DNA of 20,823 nt from positions 1-20,823 of the forward strand of contig DAOVYW010000007.1 in NCBI GenBank assembly GCA_030635415.1, read 5' to 3'. The notes under the pieces are model-generated. The model was given only the letters and a program-made list of their open reading frames with translations, had not been told where the DNA came from and made no database searches. Position numbers and translations under genes: made by a program. Origin of the DNA: Candidatus Firestoneibacteriota bacterium (GTDB lineage Bacteria > Oederibacteriota > JAAXVQ01 > JAUVAV01). This document shows positions 1 through 6,899 of this stretch, piece by piece (positions within the stretch are counted from its first letter, which is position 1; each line of letters begins with the position of its first letter).

Positions 1-615
1 AGGATTAATTCCCAGGACGCGCCGGTAGGCGGCTTCCGCCTCCTCAAATTTCCCTCTTCTGGTATGAATGCCGGCGATGATGTTATAAATCCCGGCATGC
101 CGAGGATTAATCCGGAGGGCCGATTCGTAGGCGTTTACCGCTTCTGCGTAATCCCCCTGAGTTTCCAGAACATATCCCAATTTGAAGTAAACTTCGGAAA
201 GGTTGGGATTGATTTGCAAAGCCGCTTGATACTCCGCTTGGGCCCCGGCCAGCTTGCCTTGTTTATAATAAACATCTCCCAGATTATTATGGATTCCCGA
301 GTCCTGGGGATTAATCTCCAGGGCATTCCGGTATTCGGCAATCGCTTTCTCAAACCGGCCGGTATTGGTATATATCAGTCCCAGTTTGCAGTGAGCGTTT
401 ATATGCTCAGGATTAGTGTTTAATACCTGCTGGTATTCTTCCACCGCCTGCTCATATTTTCCGATATTCGAGTATAGCACTCCCAGTTGGAAGTGAACCT
501 CAGGATCATGAGGATCTATCTGGAGCGCTCTCTCGAATTCACGAATAGCATCCTCATACTGACGATTTAAGGAAAAGGCTATTCCCAAATTAATATAATC
601 TTGAATCCGTTCCAT
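1..615 (-). CDS. TPR-repeat protein, C-terminus outside the window
   Basis: The frame is open from an ATG at 615 to the window edge, giving 205 visible residues, so the C-terminus is missing. An AAGAAGG ribosome binding site (625-631) lies 9 nt upstream. After a short lead-in the protein is an almost perfect run of 34-residue tetratricopeptide repeats, five complete and a sixth cut by the edge. Each has the usual pattern (L-G-x-x-Y in helix A, A-x-x-x-Y/F in helix B, closing I-N-P), for example units ending QIDPHD, NTNPEH and EINPQD. There is no signal peptide or membrane helix, so it is probably a cytoplasmic protein-protein scaffold. It follows a CheR gene, and CheR enzymes are often fused to or paired with TPR domains, so a role as adaptor for the methyltransferase is plausible but inferred. 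The TPR fold is certain; the partner is not known. Confidence 0.9.
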   Translation of the reverse strand, partial: MERIQDYINLGIAFSLNRQYEDAIREFERALQIDPHDPEVHFQLGVLYSNIGKYEQAVEEYQQVLNTNPEHINAHCKLGLIYTNTGRFEKAIAEYRNALEINPQDSGIHNNLGDVYYKQGKLAGAQAEYQAALQINPNLSEVYFKLGYVLETQGDYAEAVNAYESALRINPRHAGIYNIIAGIHTRRGKFEEAEAAYRRVLGINP

Positions 616-738
616 GGCCGTCCGCCTTCTTGTAGTTAAAGTCCTGCCACTAAAGGTACTGACTCCAATACGCTTTTCTCCCTCGGAATGACAACCTCGG
701 GGAAATCCCCTGAAAACAAGCTTTTAGCGACACTCCCC
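616..738. other. Intergenic gap between cheR and the TPR gene
   Basis: The gap contains ttgtcattccgagg on the minus strand (681-694), a motif that recurs at 10005-10014 and in part at 17645-17652. Next to it is the 12-bp inverted repeat ggggaaatcccc (699-710). No T-run follows the small hairpin in the direction of transcription, so I do not call it a terminator. I see no convincing promoter. Confidence 0.4.
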
Positions 739-1542
739 TTAAAGATCGGTTTCCTTCCGTTGGTAAATACGCTCGCGAATATCCAGGTTTATATATTTAT
801 CCCGCATCTCGCCTAAAAGCGTCTCGGTTTTTCCAAGGATCAAAAATCCGCCCGGGGCCAAACGCCGGTGAAATTCCCTAAACAACCGTTCCTGCAAAGC
901 ACGCACAAAATAAATCATCACATTACGGCAAATTATCAAATCAAATGGCCCGCCGGGAAGCTTGTTGGTTAAATCATGCCGTTGAAAATCAATCCGGCGC
1001 TGAAGCTCTGATTTTATCATCCAGGTATCATTTTCCTGATGGAAATTGCGAAGTTTAAACTTTGTCGGAAGAGTAGATAACGCCGAAGCCTTATAAACTC
1101 CCTTACGCGCCCGCTGTAAGCATATGGGATCAATATCCGTTGCCAATATTCTAACCCGGTAATTATGGGACAGTTCCTCCCGGAGCAGCATGGCCAGGGA
1201 ATAAGGTTCCTCGCCGTTGGCGCAGCCGGCACTCCAAATACGCACTCCCGAACGTTGACGCCATGCCGGAAGTACTACCTGCTTTATTTGTCGATACACG
1301 CTGGGATCCCGATAAAATTGGGATACATTTATGGTTAAACGATCCAGCAGCCGGTCATATTCCTCCGTGTCCTGCTCCAACAATTCCTGATAAGCTTGAT
1401 AAGTGGTCCGTTGTGTAGCACGCAGGCGTACCTTTAATCGCCGTTTAAGATAACTAATTTTATACTGCCGGCAGTCCAGACCTTTTTCTTTTAGCACCAG
1501 TTGCAGTAAAGCATCAAATTGATGTTGGTTCTCGTATATCAT
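739..1542 (-). CDS. cheR: CheR-type protein-glutamate O-methyltransferase
   Basis: A 267-residue single-domain CheR, close to the usual length. CheR enzymes transfer a methyl group from S-adenosylmethionine to glutamates of chemoreceptors. Visible landmarks are a basic helical N-terminal subdomain (YLKRRLKVRLR, about 31-41), the family segment NVSQFYRD (72-79), the SAM-binding loop WSAGCANGEEPYSLAMLL (103-120), the acidic SAM-ribose region LATDID (133-138), the CRNVMIYF motif (205-212) and LAPGGFLILGKTE (228-240). All key motifs look intact, so it should be active. Its ATG overlaps the stop of the upstream acidic-protein gene (ATGA, 4 bp) and has no good ribosome binding site, which points to translational coupling. 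No receptor, cheA, cheW or cheB lies in the window, so the substrate is unknown. The neighbours are envelope proteins rather than chemotaxis genes, which is unusual. Confidence 0.93.
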   Translation of the reverse strand: MIYENQHQFDALLQLVLKEKGLDCRQYKISYLKRRLKVRLRATQRTTYQAYQELLEQDTEEYDRLLDRLTINVSQFYRDPSVYRQIKQVVLPAWRQRSGVRIWSAGCANGEEPYSLAMLLREELSHNYRVRILATDIDPICLQRARKGVYKASALSTLPTKFKLRNFHQENDTWMIKSELQRRIDFQRHDLTNKLPGGPFDLIICRNVMIYFVRALQERLFREFHRRLAPGGFLILGKTETLLGEMRDKYINLDIRERIYQRKETDL

Positions 1543-2837
1543 GGATAATTACTCAGGTAAACCATGTCTCCCTTTTCAATAATATCATGGGCCGCTATCA
1601 CCCGCGCGATGCTTAATTGATTATTAATCTCAAGAATTTTAAGTTTCCCGACTTTCTCAAACCAGGTTAACGGCTGGGATCCCATTCCGAAAAGACGCTT
1701 TTGTATCTTTTTGTATATGTAATATTTTTCCTCCGGCCGGATGGTTTTAAAAGTCGGAGTGGGTAAAAAAACAACATCACCTACCGTAATCAGAAGGCGA
1801 TCCTCGCGCTGCCGGGATATTATTATGGAATTGTTGATAATCTCACCGGACTCGATCAGCTTACCCTTCTTTTCGGCGTCAGTTGGAGCAAAAGCCCCCA
1901 TTTGCACTATCTCCGGCTCTCCCTCCGGGGGCAGATACGCCGCCGGATCGTCCGCTTCCAGGAATTCTTCCGTCAGCGGCTCTGGTTCGGCAGGAGTTAT
2001 GCCTTCAACGCTCCCAAACATGGATTCATCAGTTTCCGGCTCCTCGAAGGCTGTTACTTCCCCCTCGGTTTCCAGCTCCTCGAAGGCTGAAACGGATGTT
2101 ACTTCCCCCTCGGTTTCCAGCTCCTCGAAGGCTGGAGTTATGTCTTCAACGCTCCCGAACATGGATTCATCAGTTTCCGGCTCCTCGAAGGCTGTTACTT
2201 CCCCCTCGGTTTCCAGCTCCTCGAAGGCTGAAACGGATGTTACTTCCCCCTCGGTTTCCGGTATGGCTTGGAAATCTATGTCCCCAACTCCTGTGAACGC
2301 CGCTGGCTCCGCTTCTGCTGTGTCTTCCCAATCCATTGGTTCAACCTCCGCGGCAACTCCTTCCATCTCCATTGCAGGTCTGCCCTCCGCAACTGCCGGT
2401 TCCATTTCCAGCGGTTCCTCAGCTTCGGCCAAGTCTTCAATTATTTCATATTCAGAAGGCGCAGCCACTTTCTCTGCCGCTTGAAATTCCTGCTCAATAT
2501 ACGGTTCAACGGCTGTCGGTTCTCCGTCCAGCGGTGTCTCGAGCGAACCTTCCACATCGGACGAAGGCGGGATCATCATCGCGCTCTCCTCCAACATCTC
2601 TTCCGTCTCTGTCTCCGGAATTTTTTCAGCCGTAGTTTCAGGGACATAAACTTGCTTTACCGAAGCCGGCGCTTGATCCGCTCCCATCTGCCCTATCAAC
2701 TCGTCCAGAATGGAATTCATAGTATCTTCATCCAGCGCCAAAAGCTCATCTTCCACTCTTTCCTGGGCCGGGGTTACTAATGGCATACCGGTGATAAAGC
2801 CTAATACCAACAGGAGCAAACCTATTTTTTTCATCAT
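1539..2837 (-). CDS. Acidic repeat-containing exported protein, C-terminal beta domain
   Basis: I do not recognise a named family for the whole protein. From the chosen start it has 432 residues: a signal peptide (MMKKIGLLLLVLGFITGMP..., cleavage near AQE at about 24), a very Glu/Pro-rich low-complexity middle (about 30-310), and a folded-looking C-terminus (about 325-432). The last part resembles the SH3-like modules at the end of LysM-type envelope proteins (GDVVFLPTP...YYIYKKIQK...GKLKILEI...IEKGDMVYL). The middle holds two near-identical 47-residue repeats. The frame extends 12 codons further to 2873, but those residues are polar and spoil the signal peptide, while AAAGGTGGTG upstream of 2837 fits a ribosome binding site. 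Its stop overlaps the cheR start. It is likely a periplasmic or surface linker-type protein; the function is unknown. Confidence 0.8.
   Translation of the reverse strand: MMKKIGLLLLVLGFITGMPLVTPAQERVEDELLALDEDTMNSILDELIGQMGADQAPASVKQVYVPETTAEKIPETETEEMLEESAMMIPPSSDVEGSLETPLDGEPTAVEPYIEQEFQAAEKVAAPSEYEIIEDLAEAEEPLEMEPAVAEGRPAMEMEGVAAEVEPMDWEDTAEAEPAAFTGVGDIDFQAIPETEGEVTSVSAFEELETEGEVTAFEEPETDESMFGSVEDITPAFEELETEGEVTSVSAFEELETEGEVTAFEEPETDESMFGSVEGITPAEPEPLTEEFLEADDPAAYLPPEGEPEIVQMGAFAPTDAEKKGKLIESGEIINNSIIISRQREDRLLITVGDVVFLPTPTFKTIRPEEKYYIYKKIQKRLFGMGSQPLTWFEKVGKLKILEINNQLSIARVIAAHDIIEKGDMVYLSNYP
1993..2259 (-). repeat. Tandem 141-bp duplication in the acidic protein
   Basis: Bases 1993-2118 and 2134-2259 match over 126 bp with two mismatches, a period of 141 bp (47 codons, in frame). 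Each unit also contains a shorter nested copy of a roughly 37-bp block encoding the AFEELETEGEVT-type motif, separated by 8 nt. The near identity indicates a recent duplication or ongoing homogenisation, and any change in copy number would keep the frame. Confidence 0.93.
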
Positions 2838-2902
2838 GCCTTTTTCACCACCTTTCTCCGGATTTCCCGGCAAGTTGCAAAACGCACTAAGTGCTCAAGC
2901 TC

Positions 2903-3859
2903 CTAGCGTTGACACCAAATACTGATATGCGCCATTATTTCATCCTGTGCCGGCACTACCTTGATCTGAATATCCTCTTTGGGTATGGCCAGCTTATTAA
3001 CAATGAATGCTCTTATGGCTTCGCCCTGACCCTGGCCTAACTTGGGACTCACAGCGCTCACAGTTATAATCGTCATGCGGCCGATATCCTTGATTATATA
3101 ATCACAGGTTTCGTTCATCAGGGACACCCCGATAGTGGATAAATTCGATCGTATCTTTTTATTAAACATCACGGAAGACACTATATCAATATGCAGATTG
3201 TTTTTTTTGTAATACGCCAGACTGTTTAACTTTTTGGGTTTGGAGCTGGTAAACAGCGGATTACCAGCTTGGTCAACCATGGTAACCGAATAATAAAAAC
3301 TCTCCCCCACACCTACCAGGCTGCCGTCCTGGCAAAGACCATCCCAAATAAAATGTGCCGGCAGCCGGCTTCCGCCTTTTTTCATATATAAAACATTGCC
3401 GGTCTCATCGGTAATTACAAATTTCCAGGATTTAATTCCCAATTTGCGTTTTTTAGTCCTTATCACCAGAACCGGCTGTTTGGTAATCAGGGTCAACCAG
3501 GGCGAAAAGGTCATACGGCTTTTACTGATCATCGCGGCCTTCTCGTAACTCGCGATTTCTTTCTCCGGCAAAATCCGCTGGGATAATTCCGATGATTCCA
3601 ACATCAATTTTTGGATAGGCTTGTCAACATCGACAAAGAGCAGGCGTAAAAGCTTGTCAGAACGGACCTTAAGCTTATCCTCGCCGGAAACCACGAAATC
3701 CTTTCTCGACTGCCCGATTTCCCTTTCCCCTTTGGCCACGGCTTTTGGTGGGCGAGACTTATCCGGCTTCGCCCAACCAGGACAAACCGGGATCAATAAC
3801 AGACTCACCAGACCCAAGCATAATAGAATTATATCTATTTTTTTTGAAACTAGAAACAT
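2903..3859 (-). CDS. Exported protein with FlgD-like and degenerate OmpA-like domains
   Basis: A 318-residue protein with a signal peptide (1-30, ending CPGWA). Residues about 142-202 look like a FlgD-type Ig module (WKFVITDETGNVLYMKKGG, then FIWDG and G-D/E-x-YYYSVTMVDQAGN). Residues about 223-316 follow the OmpA-like pattern: SSVMFNKKIRSNLSTIGV, a central strand MTIITVSAVSP, then GQGQGEAIRAFIVNKLAIPKEDIQ, which corresponds to the LSxxRAxAVxxYLV helix. The Asp and Arg that bind peptidoglycan in canonical OmpA domains are not visible, so wall binding is doubtful. An upstream TTG at 3874 is in frame, but GGAGG (3868-3872) lies 8 nt before the ATG at 3859, which sets the start. It sits between tonB and the acidic-protein gene. 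It is probably a periplasmic or outer-membrane-associated structural protein; the domain calls are by eye. Confidence 0.78.
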   Translation of the reverse strand: MFLVSKKIDIILLCLGLVSLLLIPVCPGWAKPDKSRPPKAVAKGEREIGQSRKDFVVSGEDKLKVRSDKLLRLLFVDVDKPIQKLMLESSELSQRILPEKEIASYEKAAMISKSRMTFSPWLTLITKQPVLVIRTKKRKLGIKSWKFVITDETGNVLYMKKGGSRLPAHFIWDGLCQDGSLVGVGESFYYSVTMVDQAGNPLFTSSKPKKLNSLAYYKKNNLHIDIVSSVMFNKKIRSNLSTIGVSLMNETCDYIIKDIGRMTIITVSAVSPKLGQGQGEAIRAFIVNKLAIPKEDIQIKVVPAQDEIMAHISIWCQR

Positions 3860-3867
3860 AATATTCG

Positions 3868-3872
3868 CCTCC
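3868..3872 (-). promoter_or_regulatory. Ribosome binding site deciding the 3859 start
   Basis: GGAGG on the minus strand, 8 nt upstream of ATG 3857-3859. It overlaps the alternative TTG start codon at 3874, which argues against that longer start. Confidence 0.8.
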
Positions 3873-3923
3873 AAGCTAAATTGGCCGGTTATGGCACCAA
3901 CGCTTTATCTCTTCCGGATTCAG

Positions 3924-3950
3924 GCCTGTCCTGCCTGATTTTGTCCAGGG
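3924..3950. repeat. Intergenic repeat copy (ccctggac / ggcaggacaggc type)
   Basis: On the minus strand this reads ccctggacaaaa, then ggcaggacaggc. The same two blocks occur in the inverted-repeat element at 17659-17695, where 9-12 extra bases separate them. The first block is also found at 10019-10030. It lies between the tonB-like gene and the FlgD/OmpA-like gene and looks like a truncated member of a dispersed non-coding family. Confidence 0.55.
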
Positions 3951-3973
3951 AATAATTTGGTCCCGGGCTAAGA

Positions 3974-3987
3974 TCATGCCGGCATGA
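3974..3987. repeat. 14-bp perfect palindrome
   Basis: tcatgccggcatga equals its own reverse complement. It lies in the 170-bp gap downstream of tonB. It could be a regulator half-site pair or a remnant of the repeat whose catgccggc core also appears at 5194-5202. Nothing in the sequence decides between these. Confidence 0.4.
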
Positions 3988-4029
3988 CACCCAAAGTGTA
4001 ACCCCAACAGCCTTGACTTCCTCCGGACA

Positions 4030-5145
4030 TCATCGTTTTAAACGGAAGGCAAAGCGAATGCTTCCGTATTGAATCACTTGCTTCTTTTTCGCCGGGAGCG
4101 GCGCCCACACCGCGTTGATGGCGGATTGAACCGCCAGCTTATCCAATTGCTCATACCCGCTGGTGGATTCTATGTAAACGCTGTTCTCATCCACCAATCC
4201 GTCCGCAAAAACCCCTAGCCGAATAGTCACGGCGGCCTCGATGCCCTGTTCCTCGGCCCAGGCGGGATACCGGGGCATTTTCATCCGCCGAATCTTCCGG
4301 TTCTTGAGCTGTCCGAAAACCGCAAAGGCATCGCGAAAACCTCCCAGGTTAGCTCCCGAGCCTGTGCCTCCGCCTCTGCCTCCGCCTCTGCCGGCTGCCA
4401 GACGCGCGCGTTTCCCGCGGCCTACTCCGTCAATAATCCCCCTAATATCACCGCTTTTATGTACACTTAAGGTTCCCCGCTTACCTTTCAGGGAAGCCGC
4501 GATATCCGCATCCACCACGCCTCTTCTTTGAGCGTGGGGCAGGGACATGGCCATTGCCAAATTCAACCGGCGGCCGCCGCCACCCGTGCGCGCACCCGGT
4601 CCTCTTTCCCACTTGGGCTTACCGGCGCCCATACTGCGCCCGATGGATTTTTTGGAAATCATGGGTCCGGAAGCCGACCGGCCGCGTGTCCGGCTGCCCG
4701 ACAGCATTTTTTTTGAAACCAAAGGTGCTCCCCCTACATATCTCCTTTTCGGCGACGCCGCTTTGGCCGAACGGGCCGCTTTGGCCGGACGGGCCGCTTT
4801 GGCCGAACGGGCCGCTTTGGCCGGACGGGCCGCTTTGGCCGGACGGGCCGGAGGAGCTGCTTTTTTAATAGTTTTAACACTGGGCCGTTGCTTTACCGGT
4901 ATCACTTTTTTTACCAGACTTATAAGACTCTCCGGCTCCGGCTCCGGTTCTGCCATCACTTCCGGCAAGGGCATCTCCTCTATCTCCACAAAATCCACCT
5001 CGGTCAGCTGCAGCATAGGGGTTCGCTGAAACACGTGTCCGAAAAAAAAGGCCATTAAATATACGAGTCCATGTATTACCACCGAAATAGTAAAAGCCTG
5101 GCGTATATTCCCATCATCTCTTGTTCCCGCATAATCCAGTCTCAT
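4030..5145 (-). CDS. tonB: TonB-like energy transducer
   Basis: A 371-residue TonB-family protein, longer than E. coli TonB (about 240). It has one N-terminal membrane helix (about 17-38) carrying the S-x3-H motif (S21, H25) used for coupling to ExbB/ExbD. Next come an acidic stretch (about 55-73, PEPEPE), a Lys/Ala/Arg linker with five six-residue PAKAAR/SAKAAR units (about 100-130), and a Gly/Arg-rich linker (about 240-265, GRGGGRGGG). A C-terminal TonB domain follows (288-371: PRYPAWAEEQGIEAAVTIRL, GVFADGLV, SGYEQLDKLAVQSA, VWAPLP). The linker is basic instead of the usual Pro-rich spacer. AAAGGA lies 6 nt upstream of the ATG. It follows exbB-exbD-exbD after a 146-bp gap with two hairpins. 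It should transmit proton-motive energy across the periplasm, but the outer-membrane receptor is not in the window. Confidence 0.9.
   Translation of the reverse strand: MRLDYAGTRDDGNIRQAFTISVVIHGLVYLMAFFFGHVFQRTPMLQLTEVDFVEIEEMPLPEVMAEPEPEPESLISLVKKVIPVKQRPSVKTIKKAAPPARPAKAARPAKAARSAKAARPAKAARSAKAASPKRRYVGGAPLVSKKMLSGSRTRGRSASGPMISKKSIGRSMGAGKPKWERGPGARTGGGGRRLNLAMAMSLPHAQRRGVVDADIAASLKGKRGTLSVHKSGDIRGIIDGVGRGKRARLAAGRGGGRGGGTGSGANLGGFRDAFAVFGQLKNRKIRRMKMPRYPAWAEEQGIEAAVTIRLGVFADGLVDENSVYIESTSGYEQLDKLAVQSAINAVWAPLPAKKKQVIQYGSIRFAFRLKR
4757..4846 (-). repeat. Five tandem 18-bp repeats in the tonB linker
   Basis: Five consecutive 18-bp units of gccgctttggccgRacgg (R = a or g, order a, g, a, g, g), followed by a partial gccg. 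Each unit encodes six residues, AKAAR plus P or S, so gain or loss of units by slippage keeps the reading frame and only changes linker length. Confidence 0.95.
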
Positions 5146-5184
5146 ATTCTATCCTTTAAGTTATGCCTTTCACAGGATATAGTA

Positions 5185-5245
5185 GCCGGCTTCCATGCCG
5201 GCCCCTGAAATTAAGCTCACACGGGTGGGCGGACATGGAAGTCCG
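5185..5245. repeat. Pair of hairpins between exbD and tonB
   Basis: Two hairpins occupy the 146-bp gap. The first is gccggc-ttccat-gccggc (5185-5202) and the second cggac-atggaa-gtccg (5230-5245). Their loops are reverse complements, so the two look like diverged copies of one palindromic element in opposite orientation. No T-run follows either in the transcription direction. They could slow exonucleases or tune expression between exbD and tonB. Confidence 0.6.
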
Positions 5246-5291
5246 TCCCTACATCTACTGCTAATGCCCAAATGAACGACTAACACCGCTC

Positions 5292-5714
5292 TCATGGTTT
5301 GACCCCTTTTTTATACTCCGTGGCGAAATAGAGCTTTTCCGCTCCGGCTTTCTTGGCAATTGCCATGAGCCGCGTAATCCGGTTATAGGCCAAACGCTCG
5401 TCCGCCCGGATGATTACCACCTTATCCCGATTCTTGATCAGTTTAACCCGCAGCCTTTCGGCCAGGGTTCTAAAATTAACATCGTCGCTGTCCAGCATGA
5501 GGCGTTTCTCTTTGGTTACGGTAATATAAATTACCTGTTTGTTCTGCTCCGTCCCGGAATACGCCTTGGGCATTATGATATCTACCAGGGGTTGAAAAAG
5601 CATGGGCACGGTAACCATAAAAATAATCACCAATACCAGGCAAACATCCACCAGGGGCGTTACATTGATCTCGTTGATACTCTTAAAACCTGTTTTGGGG
5701 TTCGGACGAAACAT
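5292..5714 (-). CDS. exbD: ExbD/TolR-family protein, second copy
   Basis: A 140-residue ExbD/TolR protein of normal length. A short basic cytoplasmic N-terminus is followed by one membrane helix containing the family signature NVTPLVDVCLVLVIIFMV (17-34), in which D23 is the proton-pathway aspartate. The periplasmic domain covers about 45-140. It starts 6 nt after the stop of the other exbD and shares the block PLVDVCLVLVIIFMVT with it, so the two are tandem duplicates. The periplasmic parts differ, which suggests two distinct subunits in one ExbB/ExbD motor. GGCGGTAAGG before the ATG can serve as ribosome binding site. The choice between ExbD and TolR naming rests only on the TonB-like neighbour. 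Confidence 0.92.
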   Translation of the reverse strand: MFRPNPKTGFKSINEINVTPLVDVCLVLVIIFMVTVPMLFQPLVDIIMPKAYSGTEQNKQVIYITVTKEKRLMLDSDDVNFRTLAERLRVKLIKNRDKVVIIRADERLAYNRITRLMAIAKKAGAEKLYFATEYKKGVKP

Positions 5715-5720
5715 TGCGCC

Positions 5721-6188
5721 TTACCGCCTTTTTTTCTGAAAAACGAGGGTGCGTTCCAATAACCCTTCCTGATCATTCAACAGGGCCAGACGTTTTGCGC
5801 CGCTTTGCCGGGTAATGTCCAGAATATCCACCACCCGGCCGTATCTGACCTTTCCCACGGCATTAATATAAACGGCCTTTTCCTGGTTTAATTCCAGCAG
5901 TTCCTGGAGCTTAAAGGACAACCTCTTGATTCGGACGGCCCTGCCGTTAAGCTCTATTTTTTTATCGGTAACCTTAAGGTATATGGTTTCCACTTCCGGC
6001 TGGGATGATTTCCCTCCTTGATCGCCCACCTCTTTTTTAATTGAGTTGACTAGAATTCCATTTTGGGCGATCAAGGGAGCTGTCACCATAAAAATAATCA
6101 CCAGCACCAGGCACACATCCACTAAAGGCGCTACATTAATCGAGGTAATCGGATTTCCGACCTTGCATTTGCTGCTACCTATACCCAT
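5721..6188 (-). CDS. exbD: ExbD/TolR-family protein, first copy
   Basis: A 155-residue ExbD/TolR protein. The membrane helix carries NVAPLVDVCLVLVIIFMVT (18-36) with the conserved Asp at 24. The periplasmic domain (about 45-155) ends in a basic tail (VFQKKRR). An in-frame ATG at 6209 exists, but AAGGAG lies between it and the ATG at 6188, about 10 nt upstream of the latter, so 6188 is the better start. The gene overlaps the end of exbB by 14 bp in another frame, a sign of translational coupling. It should form the proton-conducting stator with ExbB and, possibly, the second ExbD as a mixed dimer. Confidence 0.9.
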   Translation of the reverse strand: MGIGSSKCKVGNPITSINVAPLVDVCLVLVIIFMVTAPLIAQNGILVNSIKKEVGDQGGKSSQPEVETIYLKVTDKKIELNGRAVRIKRLSFKLQELLELNQEKAVYINAVGKVRYGRVVDILDITRQSGAKRLALLNDQEGLLERTLVFQKKRR

Positions 6189-6816
6189 CGCTGGCGCGCT
6201 CCTTGGCATAAATCATCAGAATCAGGTTGCGGGCGGCCACTTCCATATGGGTGTTAACACCCTTGACCTTGTTGGAAAAATAATTAAAAAACATCAGCGC
6301 CGGAATCGCCACTACCAATCCCCCGGCTGTAGCCACTAAGGCCTCAGCAATGCCCTCGGCCACTACGCTGGGCCCGCCTCCGGAAGCGGCCGCCAAATCA
6401 TGGAAGGCCCGGACAATGCCCAAAACCGTACCTAACAACCCGATAAAAGGCGTCAAACTCCCCAGCGTCCCTAAAATGTTCAGGCGTTTCTCCAACTTCA
6501 AATTTTCATCGCTGATTATATTAGTAAGAAAATCTTCCATATCCGGACGAGCGAGCGTGCGTTTCTGCAGCCCTTCACGGTAGATTAAGGATACCGAGCT
6601 CTTCTGTTTGGAAAGAAAGGTGACCGCTTCCTGAAACCGGCTCTCCAATACATAACGCCGAATACGCTTAATCAGCCACTGCATATCAACCGTATTACTC
6701 CGGAATACCCACCAGCGCTCCAGAATAACCGTCAAGGCTACAATGGAACAGATAAACAAAACCACCAGCGTAGCGCTGCTCCTAAAGACCTGCATTACAT
6801 CAATTTCTATACCCAT
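6175..6816 (-). CDS. exbB: ExbB/TolQ/MotA-family proton channel
   Basis: A 213-residue ExbB/TolQ protein with three membrane helices. Helix 1 is near the N-terminus (about 11-33, VLFICSIVALTVILERW). A cytoplasmic loop follows, then helix 2 (GTLGSLTPFIGLLGTVLGI, about 112-130) and helix 3 (EALVATAGGLVVAIPALMFF, about 155-174). The Thr residues in helices 2 and 3 match those lining the ExbB channel. It drives proton flow that powers the TonB-like protein downstream. The start is supported by GGAGG 5 nt upstream of ATG 6816. The 83-bp gap to the TPR gene holds an A/T tract but no GC-rich terminator hairpin, so readthrough from the TPR gene is likely. TolQ naming would fit equally by sequence; ExbB is preferred because a TonB-type protein follows. 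Confidence 0.94.
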   Translation of the reverse strand: MGIEIDVMQVFRSSATLVVLFICSIVALTVILERWWVFRSNTVDMQWLIKRIRRYVLESRFQEAVTFLSKQKSSVSLIYREGLQKRTLARPDMEDFLTNIISDENLKLEKRLNILGTLGSLTPFIGLLGTVLGIVRAFHDLAAASGGGPSVVAEGIAEALVATAGGLVVAIPALMFFNYFSNKVKGVNTHMEVAARNLILMIYAKERASDGYR

Positions 6817-6899
6817 ATCAACCTCCGAAATTTTTTTTTAAAAAAACTTTTATATAACTTCCTGTTTTTCAAATAATCCATTCTGTTTTTCCACCATGC

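Noticed and set aside
699..710. Hairpin after cheR as a terminator
   Set aside because: The stem is short (ggggaaatcccc) and no T-run follows in the direction of transcription.
1741..2484. Long Ser-rich plus-strand frame
   Set aside because: It is the antisense of the Glu-rich repeats of the exported protein on the minus strand (Glu/Pro codons read as Ser-rich), with no ribosome binding site.
4757..4846. Possible CRISPR-like array
   Set aside because: The 18-bp units are directly adjacent with no spacers and encode a regular six-residue repeat inside the tonB-like gene.
6189..6209. Longer start for the first exbD
   Set aside because: The ATG at 6209 has no ribosome binding site, and AAGGAG lies downstream of it, correctly spaced for ATG 6188.
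6817..6899. Promoter directly upstream of exbB
   Set aside because: AT-rich with TATATA-like and TTGAAA-like hexamers, but no pair at an acceptable spacing.
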